A stretch of DNA of 45,874 bases, from positions 1 to 45,874 of the forward strand of contig NZ_LSIC01000109.1 of assembly GCF_001556045.1 (NCBI RefSeq), given 5' to 3'. The number at the start of each line of letters is the position of its first letter. Positions within the stretch are counted from its first letter, which is position 1. Source of the DNA: Bradyrhizobium sp. CCH5-F6. Lineage in GTDB: Bacteria; Pseudomonadota; Alphaproteobacteria; Rhizobiales; Xanthobacteraceae. The notes beneath the pieces were generated by a model, which searched no databases, was not told the origin of the DNA, and saw nothing but the letters and a program-made list of their open reading frames with translations. Shown piece after piece: positions 1 to 10,423 of this stretch. Made by a program: the position numbers and the translations under genes.

Positions 1-363
1 AGAGCTTGACCGTAGCAACGACGGCCAGGACCACACGGTTTTGCCGTACGCACGGCCCGCCATTTCGCCGCAGTTTTCCCGGCCCTGTCGACGAAGCCGG
101 AAACTTGCAGACGAGGCGAAGCCTGACAGCGCCGTTCGTCCGCGCGATGCCCAGGACTCACGGAGAGCAATCCGCCCTGCCCCTGGCCTCTCGCGCCCGA
201 CGCTGCCGCGTCCGCCGCAAAGCCCGGCTCGCGAACATGACGACCACACGATCGCCCCTCAAGATGAGCCGGGATGGACGACATGTACGGCAAAACAGAA
301 TTTCGGTAAAGTAGAATATTTTAGCGATGGTGGATTGACAAGGGGCGACACAGCAAGCTCGCC
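1..363. other. Non-coding stretch, probably degenerate dispersed repeat
   Basis: I see no credible gene here. The open frames that cross it have no ribosome binding site, use Arg/Pro/Ser-rich composition typical of GC-rich shadow frames, and match no family I know. The segment ends in an AT-richer patch (about 295-335) and then runs into a palindromic repeat. From memory it resembles a dispersed intergenic repeat found in Bradyrhizobium genomes, but that is recall and not something the window can prove. Confidence 0.4.
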
Positions 364-440
364 GTAGCCCGGATGAGCGGAGCGACATCCGGGATCCCTG
401 CGCGTGACGTCCCGGGTATCGCTGCGCTCACCCGGGCTAC
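364..440. repeat. Bradyrhizobium-type palindromic intergenic repeat
   Basis: The element begins GTAGCCCGG and ends with its reverse complement CCGGGCTAC. Each half has its own sub-hairpin: CCGGATGAGCG...CATCCGG on the left and CCCGGGTATCG...CACCCGGG on the right. This two-hairpin layout is typical of REP-like elements. It lies just beyond the terminator of the leftward gene at 515-931. Confidence 0.75.
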
Positions 441-456
441 AACGTCCCGATAACAA

Positions 457-483
457 AGAGGGCGGCACGAAGCGCCGCCCTCT
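457..483 (-). terminator. Rho-independent terminator of the Gly/Tyr-rich gene
   Basis: A perfect 10-bp stem (AGAGGGCGGC at 457-466 with GCCGCCCTCT at 474-483) closes a 7-nt loop. On the minus strand it is followed by a short T-rich run (TTTGTTA). It sits about 30 nt past the stop codon of the leftward gene, so it most likely ends that transcript. Confidence 0.7.
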
Positions 484-514
484 TCTGGGCAACTCAATCC
501 GTCAGCTGGCCCGC

Positions 515-931
515 TCAATACGGCGCGTAACCATAGCCCGGACCGTAATAGCGGGGACCGCCGCCGTAGTAGCCCGGACCGCCATAGTAGCCATGACCGC
601 CATAGTAAGGACGCGCGCCATAATAATAGCGGTTCTCATAGTACTCGCGGCGGCGGCTCTCGGCGATCGCGCCTCCGATCAAACCTGCCGCCATGCCCAT
701 GAAGGCGAGACCTGCGGCGTTCGACCCGCGTCGATGATAGTAGCGACGCCGCGCTGAACTGAAATCGGTGACGTCGGAAGCAGCCTGGCCCACGACGGCC
801 GACTTGGGGCCCGGTGTCCCGGCCGAAGCCGCCGCGGACGGGGATCCGGAGGCTGCAATCAGGGCGAGGGTTGCGAACGCGGCCACGACCGTGTTGCGGC
901 CGGCTGCGGAAATCATCGGTCCAATACTCAT
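515..931 (-). CDS. Gly/Tyr-rich exported hypothetical protein
   Basis: This 138-aa protein has an N-terminal hydrophobic segment (about residues 10-30, ending in a run of Ala/Ser) that looks like a signal peptide. A short second hydrophobic stretch with several Gly (AAGLIGGAIA) follows in the middle. The C-terminal third is made of repeated Tyr-Tyr-Gly-Gly units. The ATG at 931 was chosen over an upstream ATG at 988 because a strong Shine-Dalgarno (GGGAAGG) precedes it at good distance. Proteins with this layout are common and uncharacterised in Bradyrhizobium; an envelope or surface location is likely. No function can be assigned. Confidence 0.75.
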   Translation of the reverse strand: MSIGPMISAAGRNTVVAAFATLALIAASGSPSAAASAGTPGPKSAVVGQAASDVTDFSSARRRYYHRRGSNAAGLAFMGMAAGLIGGAIAESRRREYYENRYYYGARPYYGGHGYYGGPGYYGGGPRYYGPGYGYAPY

Positions 932-1221
932 CTCGACCTTCCCTCTGTTCTCGCCAAGAAGACATAGTAAACCATTGTCAATGCGCAAACCCTTGAAATG
1001 GTTCCATGATCACGGCGATCTGCCACCCTTTGAACGATTGTCAACCGAACGATCGGATGCAGTTTGAACCATCCAACCTGAGCGGTTCATGAACAGCCGC
1101 GCCGTTTTCGGTCGCAGTAAGCGTTTCACGTGAACCAACGCATCAACCGACGCCGTCGGGATCGATGCCAATTTCCAGGGTTCAACGTGATCGACGCGTC
1201 CTTTTCCTCGAAAGAAATCAG
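932..1221. other. Divergent intergenic region
   Basis: These 290 bases separate the leftward Gly/Tyr-rich gene from the rightward DUF2798 gene and must hold promoters for both. A GGAAC element, as in EcfG-type promoters, is present on the minus strand near 992, but no CGTT occurs at the right spacing. No other structure was recognised. Confidence 0.4.
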
Positions 1222-1473
1222 ATGATTGCGGTTCGCAAACTGCCGGCGCGCTATGCGCCGATCGTGATGCCATTCGTGCTGTCCATCCTCATGACCGCGG
1301 TGGTGTCGGTCATTTCGACGCTGCGAAGCCTCGGCGCAACGCCGGCCTTCCTGGCGGCCTGGCCGGGCGCCTGGGCCTTGTCCTGGCTCGTCGCCTTTCC
1401 GACGCTGCTCGTGGTCCTGCCACTGGTCCGCCGGATCGTGACCTGCCTCGTTGCAGCCCCACCCGGCCGATAG
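1222..1473 (+). CDS. DUF2798 family small membrane protein
   Basis: An 83-aa protein with two hydrophobic segments (about residues 10-32 and 47-70) separated by a short loop. The conserved opening K-L-P-A-R-Y-A and the pattern FxxxWPGAWxxSWLVAFPT identify the DUF2798 family, whose function is unknown. The ATG at 1222 follows a GAAAG Shine-Dalgarno-like run; an earlier ATG at 1165 would add a charged extension atypical of the family. It converges with the ClC gene, only 7 nt separating the two stop codons. Confidence 0.75.
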   Translation: MIAVRKLPARYAPIVMPFVLSILMTAVVSVISTLRSLGATPAFLAAWPGAWALSWLVAFPTLLVVLPLVRRIVTCLVAAPPGR

Positions 1474-1480
1474 CCGACCC

Positions 1481-3217
1481 TTACGACAGGGCCCCCAGCA
1501 CGCCGCGCGTCGCCTTGTCGATCTCCTCGACATAGCGGCGGCGTGCGAAGGTCTCGGTGAGGAAGCCGACCACCTTGCGGCTGTCGGTGGAATCGACCAC
1601 CGCCAACATCTCGGCCTCGGCCTCGTCGAACACCGCCATCGCCGACTTCACGTTCATTTCCGGGATCAGCACGATGTCGGTGAGGCGGGCAAGCTCGACC
1701 ACCTGGATGTCGTCGGCGATGGTATCGAGATCGTTGGCGAACAGGTCGGGCAGCATGACGAGGCCGACATATTCGTCGGCATTGTTGACGATGACGATAC
1801 CCGGCCGCGAGCCCAGCGGGAATTCGCGCCGCGTCGCCGCGATCGTCGTGGTCGACGGCACCTTGCCGACATCGGAACGCATCAGCCGTTCGACCGTGAG
1901 GTTGCGCAGCCAGCCGACGTCGTTGGCGCTGCGGATGGTCTCGCCGCGCAGATGCAGGCGCCAGGTCGAGAAGGAATGGCCGAACATGAAGCGGACGCAG
2001 ATCGAGGTGACGATGCAGCCGGCCAGCACCACGGCGGTGACGTCGACATTGCGGGTCATCTCGAGCACGAGGAACGACATCGTGAGGGGACCGCCGACGA
2101 TGGCGACGCCGAGCGTCGCCATGCCCGTCAGCATCGCCACCAGCGGATCGATCGCGAAGTTCGGGCTGATCAGGAGCAGCACCGCGGCAAAGAACTTTCC
2201 GATCAGGCTGCCGACAAACAGCGAGGCGAAGAACAGGCCGCCGCGGAAACCCGAGGCGAGCGAGATCAGGCAGGCGGTCACCTTCAAGGCGATGATCAGC
2301 GCGATCAGGCCGATCGTCATGTCGTGAAAGAGATCGAGCACCATGGCGCCGTGGCCGGCCGCCAGCACCTGCGGCGTGACGATCGCAAAACCGCCGACGA
2401 TCAGGCCGCCGAACACCGGGCGCAGCCAGACCGGCAACCAGGCGAACAAGCGCTCGAACATCGGCGAGGATCGCATCACGGCGATGCCGACTCCGCTGGT
2501 GACGAGGGCGAGCCCGATCAGTGCCAGATATTGCTCGACGCCGACCGCGCTGACCTTGGGTATCTCGAGCGAGTACGGCGCGCCGCCGAGCCATTGCGCG
2601 GTCAGGGCGCCTGCGAGCGAGGCCGCCAGGATCGGAGCGGCGCTGCCGACCGCATAGACGCCGACGATCAGCTCGCAGGCGTAGAAGGCGCCCGTGATCG
2701 GCGCACCGAACGCCGCCGCGATCGCGGCGGCAGCGCCGCAACCGACCATCAGCCGCAGATCGTTGCGGCGAAGATTGAAGAACTTGCCGATCAGCGAGGC
2801 GAGGCCCGAACCGATCTGCGTGTAGCCCGCCTCGAGGCCGACGGAGGCGCCGCAGCCATTCGAGATCAGGGTCTGACCCGCTACCACCACGCTGTCGCGC
2901 ATCGAGAGATTGCCGCCGCGCAGCGCGTTCGCCTCGATCGGGTCGACCGCGTTCGAGATCTTCATGCGCCGCCGCGACCATTCCATGATTCCGAGCAACA
3001 GTCCGCCGAGTGCAGGCGCGATCAGTGCCGCCCACGGACTGACGCGCGCGTGAGCCGACAGGTGAACATCAATGGGAATGCCGTAGATCACCACATGCGC
3101 GATCTGGGCGATCTGGGCCATCAGCGTCACGACCGAGCCCGCGAGCGTGCCGATCACCAGCGCGAGCGGGATCAGGTAGAACTCGTTGCTGCGCAGCAGG
3201 GCGCGCAGCCGAACCAT
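1481..3217 (-). CDS. ClC family chloride channel/transporter with C-terminal CBS-like region
   Basis: A 578-aa protein with about ten to twelve hydrophobic helices over residues 15-420 and a soluble C-terminal region that looks like a CBS pair. ClC signatures are visible: N-G-C-G-A-S-V-G-L-E for the selectivity and gating motifs, with the gating glutamate retained although the usual GREGP is GLEAG, and GFRGGLFFASLFVGSLIG for the later GxFxP-like motif. ClC proteins move chloride passively or in exchange for protons across the inner membrane. The ATG at 3217 is preceded by AAGGGGGCG; a GTG about 50 nt upstream is possible. The gene is 64 nt downstream of the aldolase gene on the same strand, so the two may be co-transcribed. 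Confidence 0.9.
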   Translation of the reverse strand: MVRLRALLRSNEFYLIPLALVIGTLAGSVVTLMAQIAQIAHVVIYGIPIDVHLSAHARVSPWAALIAPALGGLLLGIMEWSRRRMKISNAVDPIEANALRGGNLSMRDSVVVAGQTLISNGCGASVGLEAGYTQIGSGLASLIGKFFNLRRNDLRLMVGCGAAAAIAAAFGAPITGAFYACELIVGVYAVGSAAPILAASLAGALTAQWLGGAPYSLEIPKVSAVGVEQYLALIGLALVTSGVGIAVMRSSPMFERLFAWLPVWLRPVFGGLIVGGFAIVTPQVLAAGHGAMVLDLFHDMTIGLIALIIALKVTACLISLASGFRGGLFFASLFVGSLIGKFFAAVLLLISPNFAIDPLVAMLTGMATLGVAIVGGPLTMSFLVLEMTRNVDVTAVVLAGCIVTSICVRFMFGHSFSTWRLHLRGETIRSANDVGWLRNLTVERLMRSDVGKVPSTTTIAATRREFPLGSRPGIVIVNNADEYVGLVMLPDLFANDLDTIADDIQVVELARLTDIVLIPEMNVKSAMAVFDEAEAEMLAVVDSTDSRKVVGFLTETFARRRYVEEIDKATRGVLGALS

Positions 3218-3281
3218 GGTGCGGTTCGCCCCCTTGCGATCGACGAGATGCCTGATCCGCACGAACACCCTCTGCCCGCCC

Positions 3282-3935
3282 CTACCCTTCCGACAGGCCG
3301 TAGCCGGCCATGCGCTGGCGGACCCGCTCGATCTCGTCGCTCGGAAGCAATGGCGGTCGTCCGATCTGGAGGCAGCCGTGATATTGACGCGCCAACGTCT
3401 CGACCTCGACGGCCAGCCACATCGCCTTGTCCAGCGACTTGCCGATCGCAATCATGCCGTGGTGGTCGAGCAGGCAGGCGAGCCGGCCCTCCAGCGCCCG
3501 CACCGCATGCTCCGACAGCTCCGCCGTTCCGAACGTCGCATAGGGCGCGCAGCGGATACTGTCGCCGCCGGCAGCCGCGATCATGTAGTGCACCGGCGGA
3601 ATCTCCATGCCCATGATCGCCAGGATGGTGCAGTAGGTCGGATGGGCGTGCACGACGGCGTTGACGTCGGGGCGCGACTTCAGGATGTCGCGATGGAAGC
3701 GCCACTCGCTGGACGGCTTCTGGTCGGGGGCATGCGCGCCGTCCATCGCCATGAAGACGATCTGGTCGGGTGTCATGGCGTCGTAGGGCACGCTGGTCGG
3801 GGTGACCAGGAGACCGTCCACATGCCGGACACTGATATTGCCTGAGGTGCCCTGGTTGATGCCAAGCGCGTTCATGCGCCGGCAGGCGTCGATGATGGCT
3901 TGTCTCTTGGCGAGTTCGTCCGCTGTCATGGACAT
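3282..3935 (-). CDS. Class II aldolase/adducin family protein (FucA-like)
   Basis: A 217-aa protein, the usual length for L-fuculose-1-phosphate aldolase and its relatives. Family residues are present in order: GTSGNISVR near residue 29, SSEWRFH (catalytic Glu77), H-A-H-P (zinc ligands His96 and His98) and DHHG (third zinc His159). The enzyme should be a zinc-dependent retro-aldolase or related decarboxylase/epimerase on a phosphorylated sugar; the substrate cannot be read from sequence. The ATG at 3935 is preceded by AGGAAA. No sugar kinase or isomerase is nearby, so the role in a fucose pathway is not supported by context. Confidence 0.85.
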   Translation of the reverse strand: MSMTADELAKRQAIIDACRRMNALGINQGTSGNISVRHVDGLLVTPTSVPYDAMTPDQIVFMAMDGAHAPDQKPSSEWRFHRDILKSRPDVNAVVHAHPTYCTILAIMGMEIPPVHYMIAAAGGDSIRCAPYATFGTAELSEHAVRALEGRLACLLDHHGMIAIGKSLDKAMWLAVEVETLARQYHGCLQIGRPPLLPSDEIERVRQRMAGYGLSEG

Positions 3936-4285
3936 CTCGATTTCCTGACGAAGGGCTTGTTCGCCCGGAGTACGTCAAACCAATGTGGCGGCGCAAGCAA
4001 AAGAGTTCCGGATCCGATCTGGCGCGTGTGACACTCCTGCCAAGCCACGAATTGGACGGAAACATCCACAAATCAACAGATCGTCGCAGCCCAATGGCAG
4101 GGTGGTCCGGACGGTCGGAATCCCGTCGATCACGAACTGCCCGAGGCAGCGAGCGGAAGGGCGCGCCGGTGCGGCAACCGCTCGCGGATCCGGTCTGAGG
4201 CAGCAAGGAGGCGCCCGGATGGAACGAGGTTTCGACAGCCGACTTAGCTCAGCATGACCGCAATGCAGATCGGTGGAGACCAATC
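3936..4285. other. Intergenic region, no gene seen
   Basis: These 350 bases lie between the leftward aldolase gene and a rightward small membrane protein gene, so two outward promoters are expected. Short open frames on both strands are present but have no ribosome binding site and only Arg/Pro/Ser-rich shadow composition. A GGAAC element occurs at 4221, without a convincing partner. Confidence 0.5.
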
Positions 4286-4492
4286 ATGAGCGACAGCGGA
4301 GTTAGCATGCTCTTGGGCCACGCCTCGGCCCAGATGCTTTGGCTCTGGTTCATCGGCGCGTTCGTGCTCGGCGGGGTCCTCGTCTACGGGGTGATGAAGG
4401 CCGGCCACCTGCGCCGCAGCGAGCGGGCACGCCTCGATCGCGCGACGGAAGAGCTGCAGCGCCAGGAAGACCCGTACAAGCGCCCGACCTGA
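4286..4492 (+). CDS. Small single-span membrane protein, hypothetical
   Basis: A 68-aa protein with one hydrophobic helix (about residues 17-38) followed by a strongly charged Arg/Glu-rich tail that should be cytoplasmic and helical. The start ATG is preceded by GGTGGAG at good spacing. I do not recognise the family beyond noting that similar small proteins are frequent beside stress genes in Bradyrhizobium. It lies 111 nt upstream of the ferroxidase gene in the same direction. Confidence 0.65.
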   Translation: MSDSGVSMLLGHASAQMLWLWFIGAFVLGGVLVYGVMKAGHLRRSERARLDRATEELQRQEDPYKRPT

Positions 4493-4603
4493 GCGATCGC
4501 AGCGACGCCGATTGCAGTTTGGAACTTTCGTTCTCCCAACGTCTTGATCGCCCGAGGATTGAGGAAGGCGACGCCTTCCCGTGTCACCTCAAGAGGAGGA
4601 CAT

Positions 4604-5170
4604 ATGGCTAAACGAGCAAAGAAGCGCGCGACCAGGAAGACAGCGGCGCGGCGACCGCGTCAGGCCCCGAAGATGCTCAGCGACCTGTTTCTGGAGACGC
4701 TGAAGGACATCTATTTCGCCGAGAACAAGATCATCAAGACCTTGCCCAAGATGGCGAAGGCAGCACAGTCGAAAGAGCTGTCCGCCGCCTTCAACAAGCA
4801 CCTGCGCGAGACCCAGGGCCAGGTCAAGCGCTTGGACCAGATCTTCAAGATGCTGGGCAAACCCGCCCGCGGCAAGCCCTGCGAGGCCATCAACGGCATT
4901 ACCGACGAGGGCGCCGAGATCATGAAGGACTTCAAGGGTGCGCCGGCGCTCGATGCGGGACTGCTCGCGGCGGCCCAGGCTGTCGAGCATTACGAGATCT
5001 CCCGCTACGGCACGCTCCGCACCTGGGCCGAGGAGCTCGGCATGCAGGACGCAGCAAGGCTGCTCCAGGAGACGCTGGACGAGGAAGAGGCGACCGATCA
5101 CGCGCTGACGGAGCTCGCCATCTCCGTGATCAACCTCGAAGCGGAAGAAGAGTACCGCGCCGCGGCATGA
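4604..5170 (+). CDS. YciE/YciF-like ferroxidase family protein (DUF892)
   Basis: A 188-aa protein: a Lys/Arg-rich N-terminus of about 24 residues, then a DUF892 ferritin-like four-helix domain. Likely di-iron ligands are visible in YFAENK, HLRETQG, EHYEISRYG and EEEATDHAL. Family members bind iron and are produced under osmotic, oxidative or stationary-phase stress. The basic N-terminus is an addition to the core domain and might bind nucleic acid; this is inference. The ATG at 4604 has a near-ideal Shine-Dalgarno (AAGAGGAGG), whereas the longer frame from 4544 has none. A strong terminator follows at 5191. Confidence 0.88.
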   Translation: MAKRAKKRATRKTAARRPRQAPKMLSDLFLETLKDIYFAENKIIKTLPKMAKAAQSKELSAAFNKHLRETQGQVKRLDQIFKMLGKPARGKPCEAINGITDEGAEIMKDFKGAPALDAGLLAAAQAVEHYEISRYGTLRTWAEELGMQDAARLLQETLDEEEATDHALTELAISVINLEAEEEYRAAA

Positions 5171-5188
5171 CCCGCGCCGGCCAATGAC

Positions 5189-5220
5189 AAAACGCCGCGG
5201 CGCGAGCCGCGGCGTTTTTC
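5189..5220 (+). terminator. Rho-independent terminator after the ferroxidase gene
   Basis: AACGCCGCGG (5191-5200) pairs with CCGCGGCGTT (5207-5216) around a 6-nt loop and is followed directly by a T run (5215-5219). It lies about 20 nt past the ferroxidase stop codon. Confidence 0.9.
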
Positions 5221-5305
5221 TTGTTCGGCACCTTCTTGCGTGATGGCACGCCGGCGCATGGCACACCGGCGCCACCGCACTGGATTTCCCGGGAACCAGC
5301 CCCAT

Positions 5306-5719
5306 ATGCAGGCTTTCCCACCCCGAGCCCGCATCATGCAACCCAAAAACCCCCTCGACTGGATGCTGTCCGAAGCCCTGGACTCGCTGACCCGCGCCGA
5401 TCGGCTGCGCCAGCAGTTCGGCCGCCAGGAAGCCTGCTGGGAGCCGCCGATCGACGTGCTCGAAACCGAGCGGGAGCTTCTGATCCTGGTGGCGCTTCCC
5501 GGCGTCAATCCGGACAATGTCGAGACGGTCATCCATGACGGCGTCCTCATCATCTCCGGTCAGCGCACCCTCCCGCCGGAGCTCCGCAACGCCCGCATCC
5601 ACCGGCTCGAGCTGCCGCAAGGGCGTTTCGAGCGCCGCATTGCATTGCCCCTTGGCCGCTACGCGATCAGCCGCTTCGTGATGGACGGCTGCGTCGCACT
5701 GCGCCTCGCCAAATCCTGA
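5306..5719 (+). CDS. Hsp20/alpha-crystallin family small heat-shock protein
   Basis: A protein of about 137 aa. The alpha-crystallin domain is clear from residue 48 onward: W-E-P-P-I-D-V-L-E-T-E, then ALPGVNPDNVE and ISGQR, with a conserved FERRIALP strand near the end. It lacks a typical I-x-I/V C-terminal tail. Small heat-shock proteins hold unfolding proteins in the cytoplasm. The start at 5306 is preceded by GGGAA with a 10-nt spacer; the ATG at 5336 is an alternative. It ends 8 nt before the lon start, so chaperone and protease are almost certainly one operon. Confidence 0.85.
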   Translation: MQAFPPRARIMQPKNPLDWMLSEALDSLTRADRLRQQFGRQEACWEPPIDVLETERELLILVALPGVNPDNVETVIHDGVLIISGQRTLPPELRNARIHRLELPQGRFERRIALPLGRYAISRFVMDGCVALRLAKS

Positions 5720-5727
5720 GGTCGATC

Positions 5728-8109
<2,382 letters not shown>

Positions 8110-8114
8110 ATGCG

Positions 8115-8270
8115 ATGAAGAAATTGCTGGAGAAAGCGAAGCGATCGCGGAAGACGCAGAAGCTGCGGCAATTGCTCGATCGTGCCATCGATCGGGTGCG
8201 CGAAGCGCTGGCAGGACCCGAACCGCGGCTTCAGCCGATTCCGGTCCGGGTGAAGCGCCGCAAGGGTTGA
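8115..8270 (+). CDS. Small basic protein downstream of lon, hypothetical
   Basis: A 51-aa ORF starting 5 nt after the lon stop codon. It begins M-K-K-L-L-E-K-A-K and is very rich in Lys, Arg and Leu, with a predicted amphipathic helix over residues 2-35 and a Pro-containing basic tail ending K-R-R-K-G. GGAG at 8103-8106, overlapping the end of lon, can serve as its ribosome binding site. The close coupling to lon and position before the terminator support it being translated. No family is recognised. Confidence 0.55.
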   Translation: MKKLLEKAKRSRKTQKLRQLLDRAIDRVREALAGPEPRLQPIPVRVKRRKG

Positions 8271-8306
8271 GCCCTCCGTCTCAGGCCCTCGCGACTGCCC
8301 CAAACA

Positions 8307-8336
8307 AAAGGCCCCCTCTCAATCGAGGGGGCCTTT
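8307..8336. terminator. Bidirectional terminator between lon operon and HU gene
   Basis: A perfect 12-bp stem, AAAGGCCCCCTC (8307-8318) with GAGGGGGCCTTT (8325-8336), around a 6-nt loop. The A run on one side and T run on the other let it work in both directions. It lies between convergent stop codons. Confidence 0.85.
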
Positions 8337-8342
8337 GCGTTG

Positions 8343-8645
8343 TTAGCCCACGGCGTCCTTGGCCGCCTTGACCGGGCGGGCGCGCACGATCTTGCGGGCC
8401 GGCTTGGCCTTGAACATCATCTCTTCGCCGGTGAACGGGTTGGTGCCCTTGCGCGCCTTGGTCGCGGGCTTCTTGATGACCACGAACTTGGCGAAGCCCG
8501 GCACCAGGAACAGGCCGTTCTTCTTGAGCTCCTTGTGACCGACGTCGGTCAGCGTCTCCATGACGTTCTTGACGTCGCGCTTGGAAAGCTCTGTGGCGGT
8601 CGCAATCTTTTCGATCAACTGCGATTTGGACATTTGGGTTGCCAT
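8343..8645 (-). CDS. HU family DNA-binding protein
   Basis: A 100-aa histone-like protein. The N-terminal helices (KSQLIEKIATATELSKRDV) and the beta-arm segment with the signature FxxxxRKGTNPFTGE are clear, although FVVIKKPATKARKG shows Lys/Thr-rich variation. It carries a basic Ala/Lys/Arg/Pro C-terminal extension of about 15 residues beyond the normal HU core. It compacts and bends DNA in the nucleoid. The ATG at 8645 has AGAGGAG upstream; the longer frame from 8675 does not. Confidence 0.92.
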   Translation of the reverse strand: MATQMSKSQLIEKIATATELSKRDVKNVMETLTDVGHKELKKNGLFLVPGFAKFVVIKKPATKARKGTNPFTGEEMMFKAKPARKIVRARPVKAAKDAVG

Positions 8646-8964
8646 CGTGTCTCCTCTGATTCGTGACGGCTGCATATTAGACCAACCGGCGAAGGCCTAT
8701 AGCCTTCTGCACAGTTTTGTCGCGATTTTACGGGCTTTTTTGGCCCTCTGTGGCAAAAAACCCTGCATTTTAGCCACTTCCAGCGCGGAAGGAGCCTTGA
8801 GCAGCGGATTTTGCCTTGTTTCAAAGGCCCGCAAGCGGCCTTGCTAAAGCTGATTCGATGCTTTCGACAAGCGACGACCGGCCTCGTTGCCGAAGGCCGG
8901 TCGCAATTCCATCCGCCGTTGAGGTCGACACGCGCATATCGCGGTGCTGAACGGCACGCGAGAT
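8646..8964. other. Intergenic region between HU and the liv operon end
   Basis: About 320 bases with no gene. The part nearest HU (8690-8780) is AT-richer with T and A runs and should hold the HU promoter. Closer to the livF end is the hairpin listed separately at 8876-8902. Confidence 0.5.
8876..8902 (-). terminator. Hairpin beyond the livF stop codon
   Basis: GACCGGCCT (8876-8884) pairs with AGGCCGGTC (8894-8902) around a 9-nt loop, about 60 nt past the end of livF. There is no U tract, so it may be an mRNA 3'-end stabiliser or a weak terminator. Confidence 0.4.
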
Positions 8965-9678
8965 TCAGTGGATTCCGACGCCGATCAACCTGTCGACCAG
9001 CGCCTGATCCTGCAGCAGGGTTCGCGGGCTCCCGGACCAGCTGATCCGCCCGCGCTCCAGCACGATGACCTTGCTCGCGAATTCCAGAGCCCGCTCGACC
9101 TGCTGCTCGACCAGGACGATCGTCATTTCGCCTTTCGCCACCAGCTTGGCGAGCAGCTCCATCAACTCGTCGCAGATCACCGGCGCCAGCCCCTCGAGCG
9201 GCTCGTCGAGCAACAGGATCGACGGCTTGCCGAGCAACGTACGCGCCATCGACAGCATCTGCTGCTCGCCACCGGACAATTGCCGGCCGAAATTGCCGCG
9301 GCGCTCGCGCAGTCGCGGGAAGATCTCGTAGGCCTCCTCAAGCATCGACAGCGGCCGCCCCTTGAGCCCGGCGCGGAGGTTCTCTTCGACGGTGAGCGAA
9401 GCGAAGATGTCGCGCGTCTGCGGCACGTAGCCGAGGCCCCTCGCCGCGCGCGCCGAGGTTCGGCAGCCCGCAAGATCCTCTCCGCTCAGGCGGATCTCGC
9501 CATCATGTCGCGTCGTCAGTCCCATCAAGGTCGCGAGCAGCGTCGTCTTGCCCATGCCGTTGCGGCCGAGCACCGCCAGGCGTTCACCCGCACCGATCTC
9601 GAACGAGACCTCCTCGATGATGCGGGTCGGACCGTAACCGGCGCTGAGGTTGCGGATATCAAGCGGTGCGGCGCGCAT
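8965..9678 (-). CDS. livF: Branched-chain amino acid-type ABC transporter ATPase, LivF-like
   Basis: A 237-aa ABC ATPase. Walker A is GRNGMGKTT, the signature LSGGEQQML and Walker B ILLLDEP with the LivF-type continuation LEGLAP. It energises uptake through the LivH/LivM permeases at the inner membrane. The ATG at 9678 was chosen because GGGAG lies 8 nt upstream; two upstream ATGs (9684, 9702) exist. It overlaps the end of the livG gene by 20 nt, showing translational coupling. It is the last gene of the leftward operon that starts with the Rieske oxygenase. Confidence 0.92.
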   Translation of the reverse strand: MRAAPLDIRNLSAGYGPTRIIEEVSFEIGAGERLAVLGRNGMGKTTLLATLMGLTTRHDGEIRLSGEDLAGCRTSARAARGLGYVPQTRDIFASLTVEENLRAGLKGRPLSMLEEAYEIFPRLRERRGNFGRQLSGGEQQMLSMARTLLGKPSILLLDEPLEGLAPVICDELMELLAKLVAKGEMTIVLVEQQVERALEFASKVIVLERGRISWSGSPRTLLQDQALVDRLIGVGIH

Positions 9679-10423
9679 CGGCATAGCTCCCGAGATAGGC
9701 ACGGCGCACCTCGTGATCGGCGGTCACCTGCGCCGCGGATCCCTCGAAGATCAACCTGCCGGCCGCCAGCACCATCACGCGCCGGGCGAATTTGAAGACG
9801 AGGTCCATGTCGTGCTCGATCATCAGTACGGCGATGTCGGGAGGCAGGCGGTTGATGGCCTCCAGGATGCGGGGCGTCTCGTCATGGGGAACGCCTGCGG
9901 CGGGCTCGTCGAGCAGCAGCACCTTGGGCCGCAGGGCAAGTCCGATGGCAAGCTCCATCAGCCGCTGCTGGCCATAGGCGAGTTCGACGACCTTGCGAGA
10001 GGCGAGATCGAGAAGACCGAGGTGACCGAGGATCTCGCTCCATTCCGCCTTGACCTCGGGCCTGTCGGTCGCGCGCGACAACAGCCGGCGGGTCAGGCCG
10101 CGGCGCTGCATGATGGCCAGGGCGACGTTGTCGGCAACCGTCAGATTGGCGAACAGCCGGGTTGTCTGAAAGCTGCGCACCAGCCCCCGGCGCACACGCT
10201 GCGGGATGCTGAGCGTCGTGACGTCCTCGCCGGCCATCAGGAACCGGCCTTCAGTGGGGGCGATGTCGCCGGTGATCAGATTCACCAGCGTGGTCTTGCC
10301 CGCGCCATTCGGCCCGATGAGCGCCACGCGGTCCCCGGCCGCGAGCTTGAAACTGACGTCCCGGGTGACGTGCAATCCGCCGAACGAGAACGAGATGTGC
10401 CGGGCTTCGAGCAGGTCGCTCAT
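9659..10423 (-). CDS. livG: Branched-chain amino acid-type ABC transporter ATPase, LivG-like
   Basis: A 254-aa ABC ATPase with Walker A GPNGAGKTT, a LivG-type signature LAYGQQRLMELA in place of LSGGQ, and Walker B VLLLDEP followed by AAGVPHDE. The D-loop region varies from the usual AAGLNP. It pairs with LivF as the nucleotide-binding heterodimer. Its ATG overlaps the livM stop codon (ATGA), indicating tight coupling. Confidence 0.92.
   Translation of the reverse strand: MSDLLEARHISFSFGGLHVTRDVSFKLAAGDRVALIGPNGAGKTTLVNLITGDIAPTEGRFLMAGEDVTTLSIPQRVRRGLVRSFQTTRLFANLTVADNVALAIMQRRGLTRRLLSRATDRPEVKAEWSEILGHLGLLDLASRKVVELAYGQQRLMELAIGLALRPKVLLLDEPAAGVPHDETPRILEAINRLPPDIAVLMIEHDMDLVFKFARRVMVLAAGRLIFEGSAAQVTADHEVRRAYLGSYADARRTA

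Noticed and set aside
6..367. Two overlapping open frames of about 105 aa near the window start
   Set aside because: Arg/Pro/Ser-rich, no ribosome binding site, no family resemblance; they look like chance frames in GC-rich repeat DNA.
1451..3616. Long plus-strand frame of 721 aa
   Set aside because: It lies opposite the ClC gene, which has clear transmembrane and motif structure; the frame is an Asp/Arg-rich shadow.
4221..4545. EcfG-type stress promoters (GGAAC at 4221 and 4521) before the small membrane protein and ferroxidase genes
   Set aside because: The expected CGTT -10 element is absent at 16-17 nt spacing in both cases. The stress role of the genes makes it tempting but the sequence does not support it.
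5222..5305. ROSE-type RNA thermometer before the hsp20 gene
   Set aside because: A short GC-rich hairpin is possible, but the conserved U-rich anti-Shine-Dalgarno motif of ROSE elements is not seen.
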